Shown here in pieces: positions 43,231-52,777 of a DNA stretch of 64,000 nucleotides (position 1 is the first letter of the stretch; the number at the start of each line of letters is the position of its first letter). The notes under the pieces were generated by a model. It saw only the letters and a list, made by a program, of their open reading frames with translations. It searched no databases and was not told where the DNA came from. Source of the DNA: Wocania ichthyoenteri Th78 (GTDB taxonomy: Bacteria > Bacteroidota > Bacteroidia > Flavobacteriales > Flavobacteriaceae). The stretch lies in the NCBI RefSeq assembly GCF_000789235.1, contig NZ_KN525716.1, positions 1,256,501-1,320,500 on the forward strand. Reading direction: 5' to 3'. A program made the translations under genes and the position numbers.

Positions 43231-44625
43231 TTAAAACAAGGTTCTAGTAAACATAAATGCTACCGAACCTACTAAAAATCCTACAGCAGCTAACCAAGCA
43301 ATCTTTTTTAAATACCAAAAAAAGTCTATTTTTTCCATCCCCATGGCTACAACACCTGCTGCAGAACCAATGATTAACATACTACCTCCTGTTCCTGCAG
43401 AAAAGGCTATAAAGTGCCATAATTCATGATCTATAGGTTCTGAGAACATGCCTAAACTAGCTGCAACCAATGGTACATTGTCTATTACCGCAGATCCAAA
43501 ACCTAATAATATTACTACTAAATCTGATACACCTCCTGAATGTAATTCCGTACCCAATTGTGGCATATTATCTTGTAAAGACGTTGCAAAATTAAACAAT
43601 ATTCCTAAAGATTCTAAAGCTGCAACCGCCATTAAAATCCCTAAAAAGAATAAAATACTTGGCAATTCAATTTTCGATAAGGAATGATGTACAGGACTAT
43701 GTAAAGCATGAGCATCACTTTCACCAGAATCAAACTCTGTCATACTAAACTTAGAGCTACTGTAAATTTCGGCAAAAACAGCCACAACACCTAAAGACAA
43801 CATCATACCTACATAAGGTGGTAAATGTGTAATCACTTTAAAAATTGGCACAAAAATAATAGCACCTAAACCAAGATACAGCATAGTGCTACTAAACTTA
43901 GATTTCCTCTTAATTTCTATTTCTTCTTCAATTTCTAAATCACCTTTAAACGCTGGTAAAAATGATGCGATAAATGTTGGTACTGCCATACATAAAAAAG
44001 ACGGCAATAATAGATAACCAATTAAATGTCCTGTGGTTACTTTTTTACCAATCCATAACATAGTTGTTGTTACATCGCCTATTGGAGACCATGCGCCTCC
44101 AGCATTAGCAGCAATAATAATTAAACCTGCAAACCAAATACGAACACTCCTGTCTTTTACAATTTTTTGAAGTATTGAAATAAGTACAATAGTCGCTGTA
44201 AGGTTATCTATAATAGCTGATAAAATGAATGCTAAAATGGCAAAAATCCAAAGTATTTTACTTTTCTTTTTTGTTTTAATGAAGTCTTTAATGGTTGAAA
44301 AACCATCGAAATAATCAATAATCTCAACAATGGTCATGGCACCTAAAAGGAACACCAATATTTCTGAAGTTTTACCTAAATGATGCAAGAGTGTTTCTTC
44401 CATCAAATGCATTTTCTCTTCTGAAGCTAACGACCCAAAACCTTCCATTAATGAATGTTTAGATGAATCGAACCATTGTGGGAAGCCTTCAATACCTAAA
44501 GCAATTAATGCCCAACAAATGGCCATCATGACCAGTGCAGGAATTAGTTTATCTATTTTTATACTATGCTCAAGGGTAATGGCTAAATAGCCCATTACAA
44601 ATACTAAAATAATTGCTGCTTCCAT
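43231..44625 (-). CDS. nhaD: Na+/H+ antiporter NhaD
   Basis: This 464-residue inner-membrane protein of the ion-transporter superfamily has about 11-12 hydrophobic helices. ALIALGIEGF near the start, the helix LSAIIDNLTATIVL and NAGGAWSPIGDVTTTMLWIGK are NhaD signatures; the repeated half includes SAVIDNVPLVAASLGM. It exchanges Na+ or Li+ for protons, fitting a marine lifestyle. It starts 11 bp after the dehydrogenase gene in the same direction. Confidence 0.93.
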   Translation of the reverse strand: MEAAIILVFVMGYLAITLEHSIKIDKLIPALVMMAICWALIALGIEGFPQWFDSSKHSLMEGFGSLASEEKMHLMEETLLHHLGKTSEILVFLLGAMTIVEIIDYFDGFSTIKDFIKTKKKSKILWIFAILAFILSAIIDNLTATIVLISILQKIVKDRSVRIWFAGLIIIAANAGGAWSPIGDVTTTMLWIGKKVTTGHLIGYLLLPSFLCMAVPTFIASFLPAFKGDLEIEEEIEIKRKSKFSSTMLYLGLGAIIFVPIFKVITHLPPYVGMMLSLGVVAVFAEIYSSSKFSMTEFDSGESDAHALHSPVHHSLSKIELPSILFFLGILMAVAALESLGILFNFATSLQDNMPQLGTELHSGGVSDLVVILLGFGSAVIDNVPLVAASLGMFSEPIDHELWHFIAFSAGTGGSMLIIGSAAGVVAMGMEKIDFFWYLKKIAWLAAVGFLVGSVAFMFTRTLF

Positions 44626-44635
44626 AAATTTGGTT

Positions 44636-45862
44636 TTATATTAGTTGGCTTAAGGCAATCTCAAAAGCTGTTGCACTTATTCCTGTTTTAGATTGGTTTT
44701 TGTTATAAACTTTCTCTATTGCTTCTTTAATTTTATTTGATGTATCATTAAATATCGCTTCATCTGTCATTTGCACACGGCGTTCCATAAAATAGGCAAA
44801 AACACGAGCCATTCCACAATTAGAAATAAAATCTGGTATTAAGCTCACTTTATAATCTGTATGCTCCATTATAGGACCAAAGAAAATTTCTTTATCTGCA
44901 AAAGGCACGTTAGCTCCACAAGATATAACTTCTAAACCACTATCTATCATCTCATCAATTTGGTGAATAGTAATTAATCTTGATGCAGCACATGGTGCAA
45001 AAATTTCGGTTTTAATAGACCAAATCTTCTCGTTAGCTTCTTCAAAAGGGATTAAATTTTCAGCAACTAAAGTATTTCCTGTTTTAGCAAGGAACAAGTT
45101 AGTAATTTCTTCAAATGTAAAGCCTTCTTCATTAATTAATCCGCCAACAACATCTATTATACCAACTATTTTAGCTCCCATTTGAGATAAATAAAATGCT
45201 GCTGCTGCTCCTACATTACCAAAACCTTGTATAACTGCTCGCTTTCCATTAATGTCTCCTCCATATACATTATAATATTGTTTAACAGCCTCTGCAACAC
45301 CAAAACCTGTAATCATATCGGCTACTGTGTATTTTCTAGAAACACTTGGCGAATATATTGGATTTTCAATAACCTTAATAACGCCTTGTCTTAATTGTCC
45401 AATTCTGTTTATTTTATCGGCTTCGGTAGGTTTAAAATGCCCGTTAAAAACACCTTCTTGCGGATGCCAAACACCGCTTTCTTCTGTAATAGGAATAACC
45501 TCGTGAATTTCATCTACATTCAAATCGCCTCCTGTTCCATAATAGCTTTTAAGTAGTGGAGACACTGCAGCATACCAACGCTCTAACACGCCCTTTTTAC
45601 GAGGGTCTTTAGGGTCGAAATTAATACCAGACTTTGCACCACCAATAGATGGTCCAGATACGGTAAACTTAATTTCCATGGTTTTTGCTAAAGACAAAAC
45701 CTCATTCATATCCAGCCCTTTTCGCATTCTTGTTCCGCCTCCTGCTGCGCCTCCGCGAAGTGAGTTAATAACAACCCATCCTTCAGCTTCTGTTTCAGCG
45801 TCTTTCCAATTAAAAATAATTTCTGGTGCTTTATTTTCGTATTTTTTTAATAATTCTTTCAT
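44636..45862 (-). CDS. Glu/Leu/Phe/Val dehydrogenase family protein
   Basis: This 408-residue NAD(P)-dependent amino-acid dehydrogenase has a catalytic region with GGAAGGGTRMRKGL and GPSIGGAKSGINFDPKDPRKKGVL, and a Rossmann motif GFGNVGAAAA. The substrate is not settled by eye: leucine dehydrogenases and glutamate dehydrogenases share these motifs, and the protein is slightly shorter than typical hexameric glutamate dehydrogenase. It lies 11 bp before nhaD. A TATATTTG box 112 bp upstream gives a long leader. Confidence 0.9.
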   Translation of the reverse strand: MKELLKKYENKAPEIIFNWKDAETEAEGWVVINSLRGGAAGGGTRMRKGLDMNEVLSLAKTMEIKFTVSGPSIGGAKSGINFDPKDPRKKGVLERWYAAVSPLLKSYYGTGGDLNVDEIHEVIPITEESGVWHPQEGVFNGHFKPTEADKINRIGQLRQGVIKVIENPIYSPSVSRKYTVADMITGFGVAEAVKQYYNVYGGDINGKRAVIQGFGNVGAAAAFYLSQMGAKIVGIIDVVGGLINEEGFTFEEITNLFLAKTGNTLVAENLIPFEEANEKIWSIKTEIFAPCAASRLITIHQIDEMIDSGLEVISCGANVPFADKEIFFGPIMEHTDYKVSLIPDFISNCGMARVFAYFMERRVQMTDEAIFNDTSNKIKEAIEKVYNKNQSKTGISATAFEIALSQLI

Positions 45863-45973
45863 TCCTTATAATAATCGATTCTTTTTTAGCTTAAAATTTA
45901 TGTGTTTAGTATTCTCTATTTTAAGCAAAGCTAAAGCTGATTCATACGAAAAGTGTTTAAATTATTAATTTAA

Positions 45974-45981
45974 CAAATATA
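45974..45981 (-). promoter_or_regulatory. Promoter -7 box of the dehydrogenase gene
   Basis: The minus strand reads TATATTTG, an exact TAnnTTTG match. The leader to the start codon would be about 105 nt. Confidence 0.4.
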
Positions 45982-46020
45982 AAAAACTAAAAGCCCTTTA
46001 ATATTAAATTTCAATAAATT

Positions 46021-47085
46021 TTATGGTAGATATATTTCACCAGAACTATGGTCTTTATTTGCTCCAGTTACACTTTGTAAACAATTAATTTCGTCTCTTA
46101 GTTTTAACACCCCTAAAAAACCAAAAATTAAAGCTTCTTTAAATTCTATAATGGTTTTAGAATGTATTATAATTTTATTTTTGGAATGCTGTTTTACTCT
46201 CTCAATAAGAAACTTGTTATACACGCCACCGCCAGTTATAAAGACTGATTTTTGATTTTCGCTACCAATTATATTGGCAATTTGAATGGCTGCGTGTTCC
46301 ACAAAAGTTCTTAAAACATCTTTTATTTCTAAATTATATGAACTTATTAAAGAAAAAATATGAATGTTAACCCATTCTAAACCTAAAGATTTTGGCGGAA
46401 TTTCTTTATAAAAATCTAGAGCATTTAATTGTTCCAATAATTTATTATTTATAGTCCCTGTTGAAGCTATTTTTCCTTCGTCATCATAATCAAAACCCAG
46501 TTGTTTCACATAATAGTTTAGCACAATATTCACAGGGCAAATATCGAACGCAATTCGCTTGTTTTCAGATTCATAAGACACATTAGCAAAACCCCCTAAA
46601 TTAATACAGTAGTCGTATTCTGAAAACAACAACTTATCCCCAATGGGCACCAATGGCGCACCTTGACCTCCAAAATCAACATCTTGCACTCTAAAATCGC
46701 AAACGACTTTGTTGTTTAGTAATTTGGCTATATTTGGTAAATTACCTATTTGATACGTTAATTTTTCATCAGGCTGATGTAAAGCGGTGTGTCCGTGCGA
46801 ACAGATAGCATCCACATTTTTTATATTATTTTTTTGAATGAAACTATTGACAACATTAGCTAAATAGACTGTATAATCTTTATCTATTTGCAATAATCTA
46901 TCTGAAGTATATAGAACTAAATCTTTAAGAATTCGATGCCATTCATCATTATATGCAACGGTTTCAGCATGATTAATTTCAAAATGCCAAACATCATTAT
47001 AATTAAATGTCGCATATACTAAATCTATACCATCTAATGATGTTCCAGACATCACACCAACAACGCTAAATTTCGATTTCATCAT
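46021..47085 (-). CDS. anmK: Anhydro-N-acetylmuramic acid kinase
   Basis: This 354-residue sugar kinase phosphorylates and hydrates 1,6-anhydro-MurNAc released by wall turnover, recycling it to MurNAc-6-phosphate. The ATP-binding start VGVMSGTSLDGIDL, the SHGHTALHQP motif, GGQGAPLVPIGDKLLF, NLGGFANVS and the C-terminal TGGGVYNKFLIERV are all typical. Length is near the family norm. It is monocistronic and divergent from the acyl-CoA dehydrogenase. Confidence 0.96.
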   Translation of the reverse strand: MMKSKFSVVGVMSGTSLDGIDLVYATFNYNDVWHFEINHAETVAYNDEWHRILKDLVLYTSDRLLQIDKDYTVYLANVVNSFIQKNNIKNVDAICSHGHTALHQPDEKLTYQIGNLPNIAKLLNNKVVCDFRVQDVDFGGQGAPLVPIGDKLLFSEYDYCINLGGFANVSYESENKRIAFDICPVNIVLNYYVKQLGFDYDDEGKIASTGTINNKLLEQLNALDFYKEIPPKSLGLEWVNIHIFSLISSYNLEIKDVLRTFVEHAAIQIANIIGSENQKSVFITGGGVYNKFLIERVKQHSKNKIIIHSKTIIEFKEALIFGFLGVLKLRDEINCLQSVTGANKDHSSGEIYLP

Positions 47086-47177
47086 AGTAAGGTAAAAGTA
47101 ATCATCTTAAATAAGATTATGAAAGAATATAGAAGCGAAAACTAAACTATAATTTTTAAGAATTCACAATTAAAGGC

Positions 47178-47185
47178 TATATTTG
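47178..47185 (+). promoter_or_regulatory. Promoter -7 box of the acyl-CoA dehydrogenase gene
   Basis: TATATTTG exactly matches TAnnTTTG, 39 bp before the start. Confidence 0.45.
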
Positions 47186-47224
47186 TAAACATTTTTTACC
47201 AAAACTAGATTTTAATTACGAATT

Positions 47225-48367
47225 ATGAATTTTAGCCTTTCTGAAGAACATTTAATGATACGCGATGCCGCTCGCGAATTTGCACAAACCGAATTACTTC
47301 CCGGTGTTATTGAACGCGATAATAAGCAGGAATTTCCCAATGAATTAGTTCGTAAAATGGGAGATTTAGGCTTTATGGGCATTATGGTTGATCCTAAATA
47401 TGGCGGAAGTGGCATGGATGCGATTTCTTATGTACTTATTATGGAAGAATTATCGAAAATTGATGCATCGGCTTCAGTAATTGTTTCGGTTAATAATTCA
47501 CTAGTTTGTTATGGTCTTGAAGCTTACGGGACAGAAGCTCAAAAAGAAAAATATTTAACCAAACTTGCCACTGGCGAAAACATTGGTGCGTTTTGTTTAA
47601 GCGAGCCAGAAGCTGGTAGTGATGCAACATCTCAAAAAACTACAGCCATAGACCAAGGCGACCATTACATTATTAATGGTACAAAAAACTGGATTACAAG
47701 TGGTGGACGTGCCGATGTATTCTTAGTAATTGCTCAAACCGATCGAGACAAAGGATCGCACGGTATTAATGCTTTTATTGTTGAAAAAGGAATGGAAGGG
47801 TTTCATGTAGGACCCAAAGAAGATAAGTTAGGTATCCGCGGAAGCGACACACACACCCTACAATTTAACGATGTGAAAGTGCCTAAAGAAAATCGCATTG
47901 GCGATGATGGATTTGGTTTTCGTTTTGCCATGAAAACACTTTCTGGTGGACGGATAGGTATTGCGTCTCAAGCCCTTGGTATTGCTCAAGGTGCTTATGA
48001 GTTGGCTTTAAAATACTCTAAAGAACGAAAAGCTTTTGGTACAGAAATTTGTAACCACCAAGCGATTGCCTTCAAATTAGCAGATATGTATACTGATATT
48101 ACAGCTGCTCGCCATTTAGTAATGAAAGCGGCTTGGGATAAAGATCAAGGTAATAATTACGATATGTCTAGTGCTATGGCAAAATTATACGCTTCTAAAG
48201 TAGCAATGGAACATACTGTTGAAGCGGTACAAATTCATGGTGGTAATGGCTTTGTTAAAGAATACCATGTGGAGCGCTTAATGCGTGATGCAAAAATTAC
48301 TCAGATTTATGAAGGTACTTCTGAAATCCAGAAAATTGTGATTTCTAGGAGTATTATTAGGGATTGA
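47225..48367 (+). CDS. Acyl-CoA dehydrogenase
   Basis: This 380-residue flavoprotein of the acyl-CoA dehydrogenase family shows FAD/substrate motifs AFCLSEPEAGSDA and WITSGG, the RxAFG segment (SKERKAFGTEICNHQ) and the catalytic-glutamate region (IYEGTSEIQKIVISRSI). Such enzymes catalyse the first oxidation in fatty-acid or branched-chain acyl-CoA degradation; chain-length preference, including butyryl-type, cannot be read by eye. The stop codon lies inside the loop of a strong inverted repeat (48338-48384). Confidence 0.95.
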   Translation: MNFSLSEEHLMIRDAAREFAQTELLPGVIERDNKQEFPNELVRKMGDLGFMGIMVDPKYGGSGMDAISYVLIMEELSKIDASASVIVSVNNSLVCYGLEAYGTEAQKEKYLTKLATGENIGAFCLSEPEAGSDATSQKTTAIDQGDHYIINGTKNWITSGGRADVFLVIAQTDRDKGSHGINAFIVEKGMEGFHVGPKEDKLGIRGSDTHTLQFNDVKVPKENRIGDDGFGFRFAMKTLSGGRIGIASQALGIAQGAYELALKYSKERKAFGTEICNHQAIAFKLADMYTDITAARHLVMKAAWDKDQGNNYDMSSAMAKLYASKVAMEHTVEAVQIHGGNGFVKEYHVERLMRDAKITQIYEGTSEIQKIVISRSIIRD

Positions 48368-48384
48368 AATACTCCTAGAATCAC
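48338..48384 (+). terminator. Hairpin straddling the acyl-CoA dehydrogenase stop codon
   Basis: GTGATTTCTAGGAGTATT (48338-48355) pairs with AATACTCCTAGAATCAC (48368-48384), leaving one unpaired T; the stop codon is in the 12-nt loop. What follows (TTAACTTTTGACG) is only weakly U-rich, so it may be a terminator or an mRNA 3' stabiliser. Confidence 0.5.
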
Positions 48385-48468
48385 TTAACTTTTGACGTTT
48401 ATTGTTCCCTTATTAGACATAAGAATAAATATATTGTTTCAATTTTATAGAATTAACATAATTTTAGA

Positions 48469-48496
48469 TTGATGTTTTAAATATTTCATAACTTTG
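48469..48496 (+). promoter_or_regulatory. Promoter of the metal-resistance operon
   Basis: TTG (48469-48471) lies 17 bp before TAACTTTG (48489-48496), a full match to the Bacteroidota -33/-7 pattern. The first gene starts only 9 bp after the -7 box, so the leader is very short or absent. No obvious operator palindrome is seen next to it. Confidence 0.6.
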
Positions 48497-48505
48497 TAAC
48501 TACTT

Positions 48506-48919
48506 ATGAAACAAGTAATCCATAAAACAATGTCACTTTTAATGGCTTTTGTAGTATTATTTTCTACAATGTCATTCACTATTAATATGCATTATTGTGG
48601 AGATAATTTGGTAGAAACTGCTATATTCCATAAAGCAAAAGGTTGCGGAATGGAAATGGAAAAACCACCCACTGAAAGTTGTTCGATAACCAAGAAAAAT
48701 TGTTGTGATGACAAACAATTGGTTATTGAAGGTCAAGATGAATTAAAACTTCAATTTGATAAACTTACTTTTGAGCAGCAACAATTTGTAGCTTCATTTG
48801 TATATACTTATATCAACCTTTTTGAAGGTTTAGATAAGAATGTATCTTCTTATGAAGAATACAAACCACCACTCGTCGTCAAGCAAATCTTCAAGATTGA
48901 CGAGACTTACTTAATTTGA
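48506..48919 (+). CDS. HYC_CC_PP-family cysteine-rich exported protein
   Basis: This 137-residue protein has a signal-like hydrophobic N-terminus (SLLMAFVVLFSTMSFTI). The family hallmarks are present in order: MHYCGD (HYC), a KNCCDD pair (CC) and YKPPL (PP), with further cysteines in KGCGMEM and ESCSI. The Cys/Met pattern suggests binding of a soft metal such as copper. Family members are commonly found in metal-efflux clusters. It is the first gene behind the operon promoter, 132 bp before the pump gene. Confidence 0.85.
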   Translation: MKQVIHKTMSLLMAFVVLFSTMSFTINMHYCGDNLVETAIFHKAKGCGMEMEKPPTESCSITKKNCCDDKQLVIEGQDELKLQFDKLTFEQQQFVASFVYTYINLFEGLDKNVSSYEEYKPPLVVKQIFKIDETYLI

Positions 48920-48998
48920 TTTTTAAACAATAGACTGTGTTATCCTATGGCTGTATGTCGTAAGGGTAATTTGCTGTATTCGGTGTTTTTCTAACACT

Positions 48999-49044
48999 AT
49001 TGTCTAATTGTCTAATTGTCTAATTGTTTAATTGTTTAATTATC
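48999..49044 (+). repeat. 8-bp tandem repeat upstream of the RND pump
   Basis: About five to six copies of an 8-bp unit (ATTGTCTA, later variants ATTGTTTA and ATTATC) end 8 bp before the pump start codon. Copies 1-3 are identical. The array lies in the untranslated leader, where the ribosome-binding region should be. Confidence 0.75.
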
Positions 49045-49051
49045 AAAGCCA

Positions 49052-52000
49052 ATGCTAAATAAAAGCATCAAATTTTTAATAGAAAATAAACTCGTTGCTG
49101 TTTTAATGCTTGTCCTGTTTATAGGATGGGGAACTGTAAACGCACCTTTTAATTGGGATACAGGATTTTTACCAAGTAATCCTGTTGCAGTAGATGCTAT
49201 TCCAGATATAGGTGAAAACCAACAAATCGTATTTACCAAATGGGATGGTCGTTCACCTCAAGATATTGAAGACCAAATTACCTATCCATTAACCACTTCC
49301 CTACTCGGTATTCCAGGAGTAAAAACCATTCGTAGTTCGTCTATGTTCGGCTTCTCAAGTATCTATATCATTTTTGAAGAAGACATAGAATTTTACTGGA
49401 GTAGAAGTCGTATTCTCGAAAAACTAAACTCATTACCAAGTGGTTTATTACCTGAAGGTATTAATCCTGCTTTGGGTCCAGATGCCACAGGATTAGGACA
49501 AATATTTTGGTACACACTTGAAGGACGTGATGAAAACGGAAATGTAACTGGTGGTTGGGATTTACAAGAATTAAGAAGTATTCAAGATTACTATGTGAAA
49601 TATGCGCTATCCTCTGCGAGTGGAGTTTCTGAAGTAGCTTCAATTGGTGGTTATGTTCAAGAATACCAAGTAGATGTGAACCCAGAATTGATGCGTCAAT
49701 ATAATATTGGATTACATCACGTTGTAAAAGCAGTTAAGGAAAGTAATAAAGACATTGGTGCACAAACTATTGAAATTAATAATGCAGAATATTTAGTACG
49801 TGGTTTAGGTTATGTGAAATCTATTTCAGACATCGAAAATGCAGTCGTTACTTCCGAAGATTATACAGCAATACGAATTAAAGATATTGGAAAAGTATCA
49901 TTAGGTCCTGCAACCAGACGTGGATTATTAGATAAAGAAGGTGCAGAAGTTGTAGGTGCTGTTGTAGTAGCGCGTTACGGAGCAAACCCAATGGAAGTCA
50001 TTAATAATGTAAAAGAAAAAATTAATGAATTAAGTGCAGGCTTACCTTCAAAAGTATTAGCAGATGGTAGGACATCACAAGTCACCATAGTACCATTTTA
50101 TGATAGAACAGAATTGATTCAAGAAACGTTAGGTACACTCAATGAAGCCTTAACATTAGAGATACTAATTACCATTTTGGTCATTATCATTATGGTATTC
50201 AATCTTCGAGCATCTATACTTATATCTGGACTACTACCAGTTGCGGTTTTAATGGTTTTTATAGCTATGAAGTTCTTTGGTGTAGATGCAAACATTGTCG
50301 CTTTATCAGGTATTGCAATTGCTATTGGTACAATGGTCGATGTTGGTGTCATACTTTCAGAAAACATTATTAGGCACTTGGGTGAAGATGACGGAGCAAA
50401 ACCCGTTAATACGGTAGTTTATAACGCCACAGCCGAAGTATCTGGTGCAATTGTTACCGCAGTAATGACAACAATAATAAGTTTCATTCCTGTATTTACA
50501 ATGATTGGTGCAGAAGGAAAATTATTTAGACCATTAGCCTTTACAAAAACCTTTGCTTTAACAGCATCTATTATTGTCGCGTTATTTTTAATCCCGCCAT
50601 TTGCAGCATTTTTATTCAGAAAGAAAAGCATTAAAAACACTTTTAAATATGTTTTAAATGGTGTTTTAATAGCTTTAGGAATCGTAGCAATAGTCTTTGG
50701 GTATTGGTTAGGATTGATTTTGATAGCTTTTGGAATTACAGCACTTCTCAATCTTCAAAATAAGATAACAGACAAACAAACTAATCTTATCAATATCATT
50801 ATTTCAGCATCTGCGATAGTATTCCTGTTAGCCGAATATTGGAGGCCATTAGGTGTTGATAAAAGTATCTTATGGAATCTCATTTTTGTAAGTGTTATAT
50901 GCTTTGGTTTGTTAGGCATCTTCTCATTATTCATTAAATATTACACACGTATTTTAAGGTGGTGTTTAGATAATAAATTATTGTTTCTATCTATACCAAC
51001 AGCTATTGTAATTGCAGGGTTTTTCATTATGAAGAACACAGGCAAAGAGTTTATGCCATCCTTAAATGAAGGCTCATTTCTACTAATGCCAACCTCAATG
51101 CCTCATTCTGGTGTGGAAGAAAACAAACGAGTTTTACAGCAATTGGATATGGCAGTAGCCAGTATTCCAGAAATTGAAACGGTAGTTGGTAAGGCAGGAA
51201 GAACAGAATCAGCGTTAGACCCAGCACCTCTATCAATGTATGAGAACATCATTCAGTATAAATCAGAATACATGCTGAATGCAGATGGAGAAAGGCAACG
51301 CTACAAAGTAAATGAGAATGGTTTGTTTGAATTAAAAGATGGTCGTTTTATTTCTAATCCAAATAATTCCGAAAATGTTGCTTATACCACAGTCAAAAGC
51401 TCTCAACTAATCGAAGATGACGATGGCGAATACTACCGTAATTGGCGACCAGAAATCGAATCACCAGACGATATTTGGAATGAAATTGTAAGAGTTACCA
51501 AATTACCTGGAGTTACGTCAGCACCAAAACTACAACCTATTGAAACCCGATTGGTAATGCTTCAAACAGGAATGCGAGCACCTATGGGAATAAAGGTAAA
51601 AGGTCAAGACTTAAAACAAATTGAAGCGTTTGGAGTACAATTAGAAAATATTATCAAGGAAGCTGAAGGTGTTAAAAAAGAAGCTGTCTTTGCAGACCGT
51701 ATTGTTGGTAAACCGTATTTGTTAATTGATATTGATAGAGAGAAAATTGCACGTTACGGAATTTCTATACAAGATGTTCAAGACGTATTAAAAGTCGCAG
51801 TTGGTGGTATGGTTTTAACACAAACGGTTGAAGGTCGTGTGCGCTATGGTGTTCGTGTGCGATACCCAAGAGAATTAAGAGCAAATCCAACAGACTTACA
51901 ACAAATTTATGTGCCAGTTGAAAAAGGAAGTCCTGTTCCATTAAGCGAATTGGCAACCATTCGATACGAACAAGGACCACAAGTGATAAAAAGTGAAGAC

Positions 52001-52777
52001 ACCTTTTTAGTAGGTTATGTCTTGTTTGATAAATTAGATGGTTTTGCAGAAGTAAGCGTTGTTGAAAATGCACAAGCACTAATCCAAGAAAAGATAGATT
52101 CTGGTGAGCTAATAGTACCAAAAGGTATCAACTATGCATTCACAGGAACTTATGAAAATCAATTACGAGCAGAAAAAACACTATCTGTTGTTGTACCGTT
52201 AGCATTGGCAATTATCTTTTTAATACTGTATTTCCAATTCCGTTCTGTGGCAACCTCATTAATGGTATTTACAGGTATCGCAGTAGCGTTTGCAGGTGGA
52301 TTTATAATGATATGGCTCTATGGTCAAGATTGGTTTTTAAACTTCAATTTCTTTGGTGAGAATTTACGAGACCTATTTCAAATGCATCCCATTAATTTAA
52401 GTGTAGCGGTTTGGGTTGGGTTTATTGCTCTTTTCGGAATTGCAACCGATGATGGAGTTGTAATGGCAACCTATTTAACGCAAACATTCGACCGAAACAA
52501 ACCAGAAAACAGAAAAGAAATTAGAGCCTCGATAGTAGAAGCTGGCGAAAAACGTATCAGACCTTGCTTAATGACCACTGCTACGACCATTTTAGCATTG
52601 TTACCAGTACTAACCTCTACAGGAAGAGGAAGCGATATTATGATACCAATGGCAATACCAAGTTTTGGAGGCATGCTAATCGCATTAATCACCTTGTTTG
52701 TAGTGCCAGTATTATACAGCTGGAAATCCGAGTTAAAAGTGAAGAATGAAAAACTAAAAGTGAAAAGTTATGAGTAA
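49052..52777 (+). CDS. CusA/CzcA-family heavy-metal efflux RND pump
   Basis: This is a 1241-residue inner-membrane proton-driven pump of the heavy-metal efflux type. It is recognisable from KWDGRSPQDIEDQITYPLTTSLLGIPGVKTIRS near the start, the transmembrane GIAIAIGTMVDVGVILSENI segment with its conserved Asp, EFMPSLNEGSFLLMPTSMP, and LFGIATDDGVVMATYL in the second half. It is longer than the usual ~1040 residues: about 200 extra residues with additional hydrophobic helices occupy roughly 525-640. Met-rich stretches and the neighbouring HMA proteins favour Cu+/Ag+. The C-terminal tail KVKNEKLKVKSYE is encoded by simple-sequence DNA and overlaps the broken downstream gene by 8 bp. Confidence 0.95.
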   Translation: MLNKSIKFLIENKLVAVLMLVLFIGWGTVNAPFNWDTGFLPSNPVAVDAIPDIGENQQIVFTKWDGRSPQDIEDQITYPLTTSLLGIPGVKTIRSSSMFGFSSIYIIFEEDIEFYWSRSRILEKLNSLPSGLLPEGINPALGPDATGLGQIFWYTLEGRDENGNVTGGWDLQELRSIQDYYVKYALSSASGVSEVASIGGYVQEYQVDVNPELMRQYNIGLHHVVKAVKESNKDIGAQTIEINNAEYLVRGLGYVKSISDIENAVVTSEDYTAIRIKDIGKVSLGPATRRGLLDKEGAEVVGAVVVARYGANPMEVINNVKEKINELSAGLPSKVLADGRTSQVTIVPFYDRTELIQETLGTLNEALTLEILITILVIIIMVFNLRASILISGLLPVAVLMVFIAMKFFGVDANIVALSGIAIAIGTMVDVGVILSENIIRHLGEDDGAKPVNTVVYNATAEVSGAIVTAVMTTIISFIPVFTMIGAEGKLFRPLAFTKTFALTASIIVALFLIPPFAAFLFRKKSIKNTFKYVLNGVLIALGIVAIVFGYWLGLILIAFGITALLNLQNKITDKQTNLINIIISASAIVFLLAEYWRPLGVDKSILWNLIFVSVICFGLLGIFSLFIKYYTRILRWCLDNKLLFLSIPTAIVIAGFFIMKNTGKEFMPSLNEGSFLLMPTSMPHSGVEENKRVLQQLDMAVASIPEIETVVGKAGRTESALDPAPLSMYENIIQYKSEYMLNADGERQRYKVNENGLFELKDGRFISNPNNSENVAYTTVKSSQLIEDDDGEYYRNWRPEIESPDDIWNEIVRVTKLPGVTSAPKLQPIETRLVMLQTGMRAPMGIKVKGQDLKQIEAFGVQLENIIKEAEGVKKEAVFADRIVGKPYLLIDIDREKIARYGISIQDVQDVLKVAVGGMVLTQTVEGRVRYGVRVRYPRELRANPTDLQQIYVPVEKGSPVPLSELATIRYEQGPQVIKSEDTFLVGYVLFDKLDGFAEVSVVENAQALIQEKIDSGELIVPKGINYAFTGTYENQLRAEKTLSVVVPLALAIIFLILYFQFRSVATSLMVFTGIAVAFAGGFIMIWLYGQDWFLNFNFFGENLRDLFQMHPINLSVAVWVGFIALFGIATDDGVVMATYLTQTFDRNKPENRKEIRASIVEAGEKRIRPCLMTTATTILALLPVLTSTGRGSDIMIPMAIPSFGGMLIALITLFVVPVLYSWKSELKVKNEKLKVKSYE
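52732..52769. repeat. Simple-sequence DNA at the pump 3' end
   Basis: This A/G-rich run with AAGTGAA and GAAAAACTAAAA motifs encodes the lysine-rich pump tail. Its 12-mer GAAAAACTAAAA (52748-52759) has an exact inverted copy at 53204-53215, beyond the four-helix-bundle gene. Confidence 0.6.
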
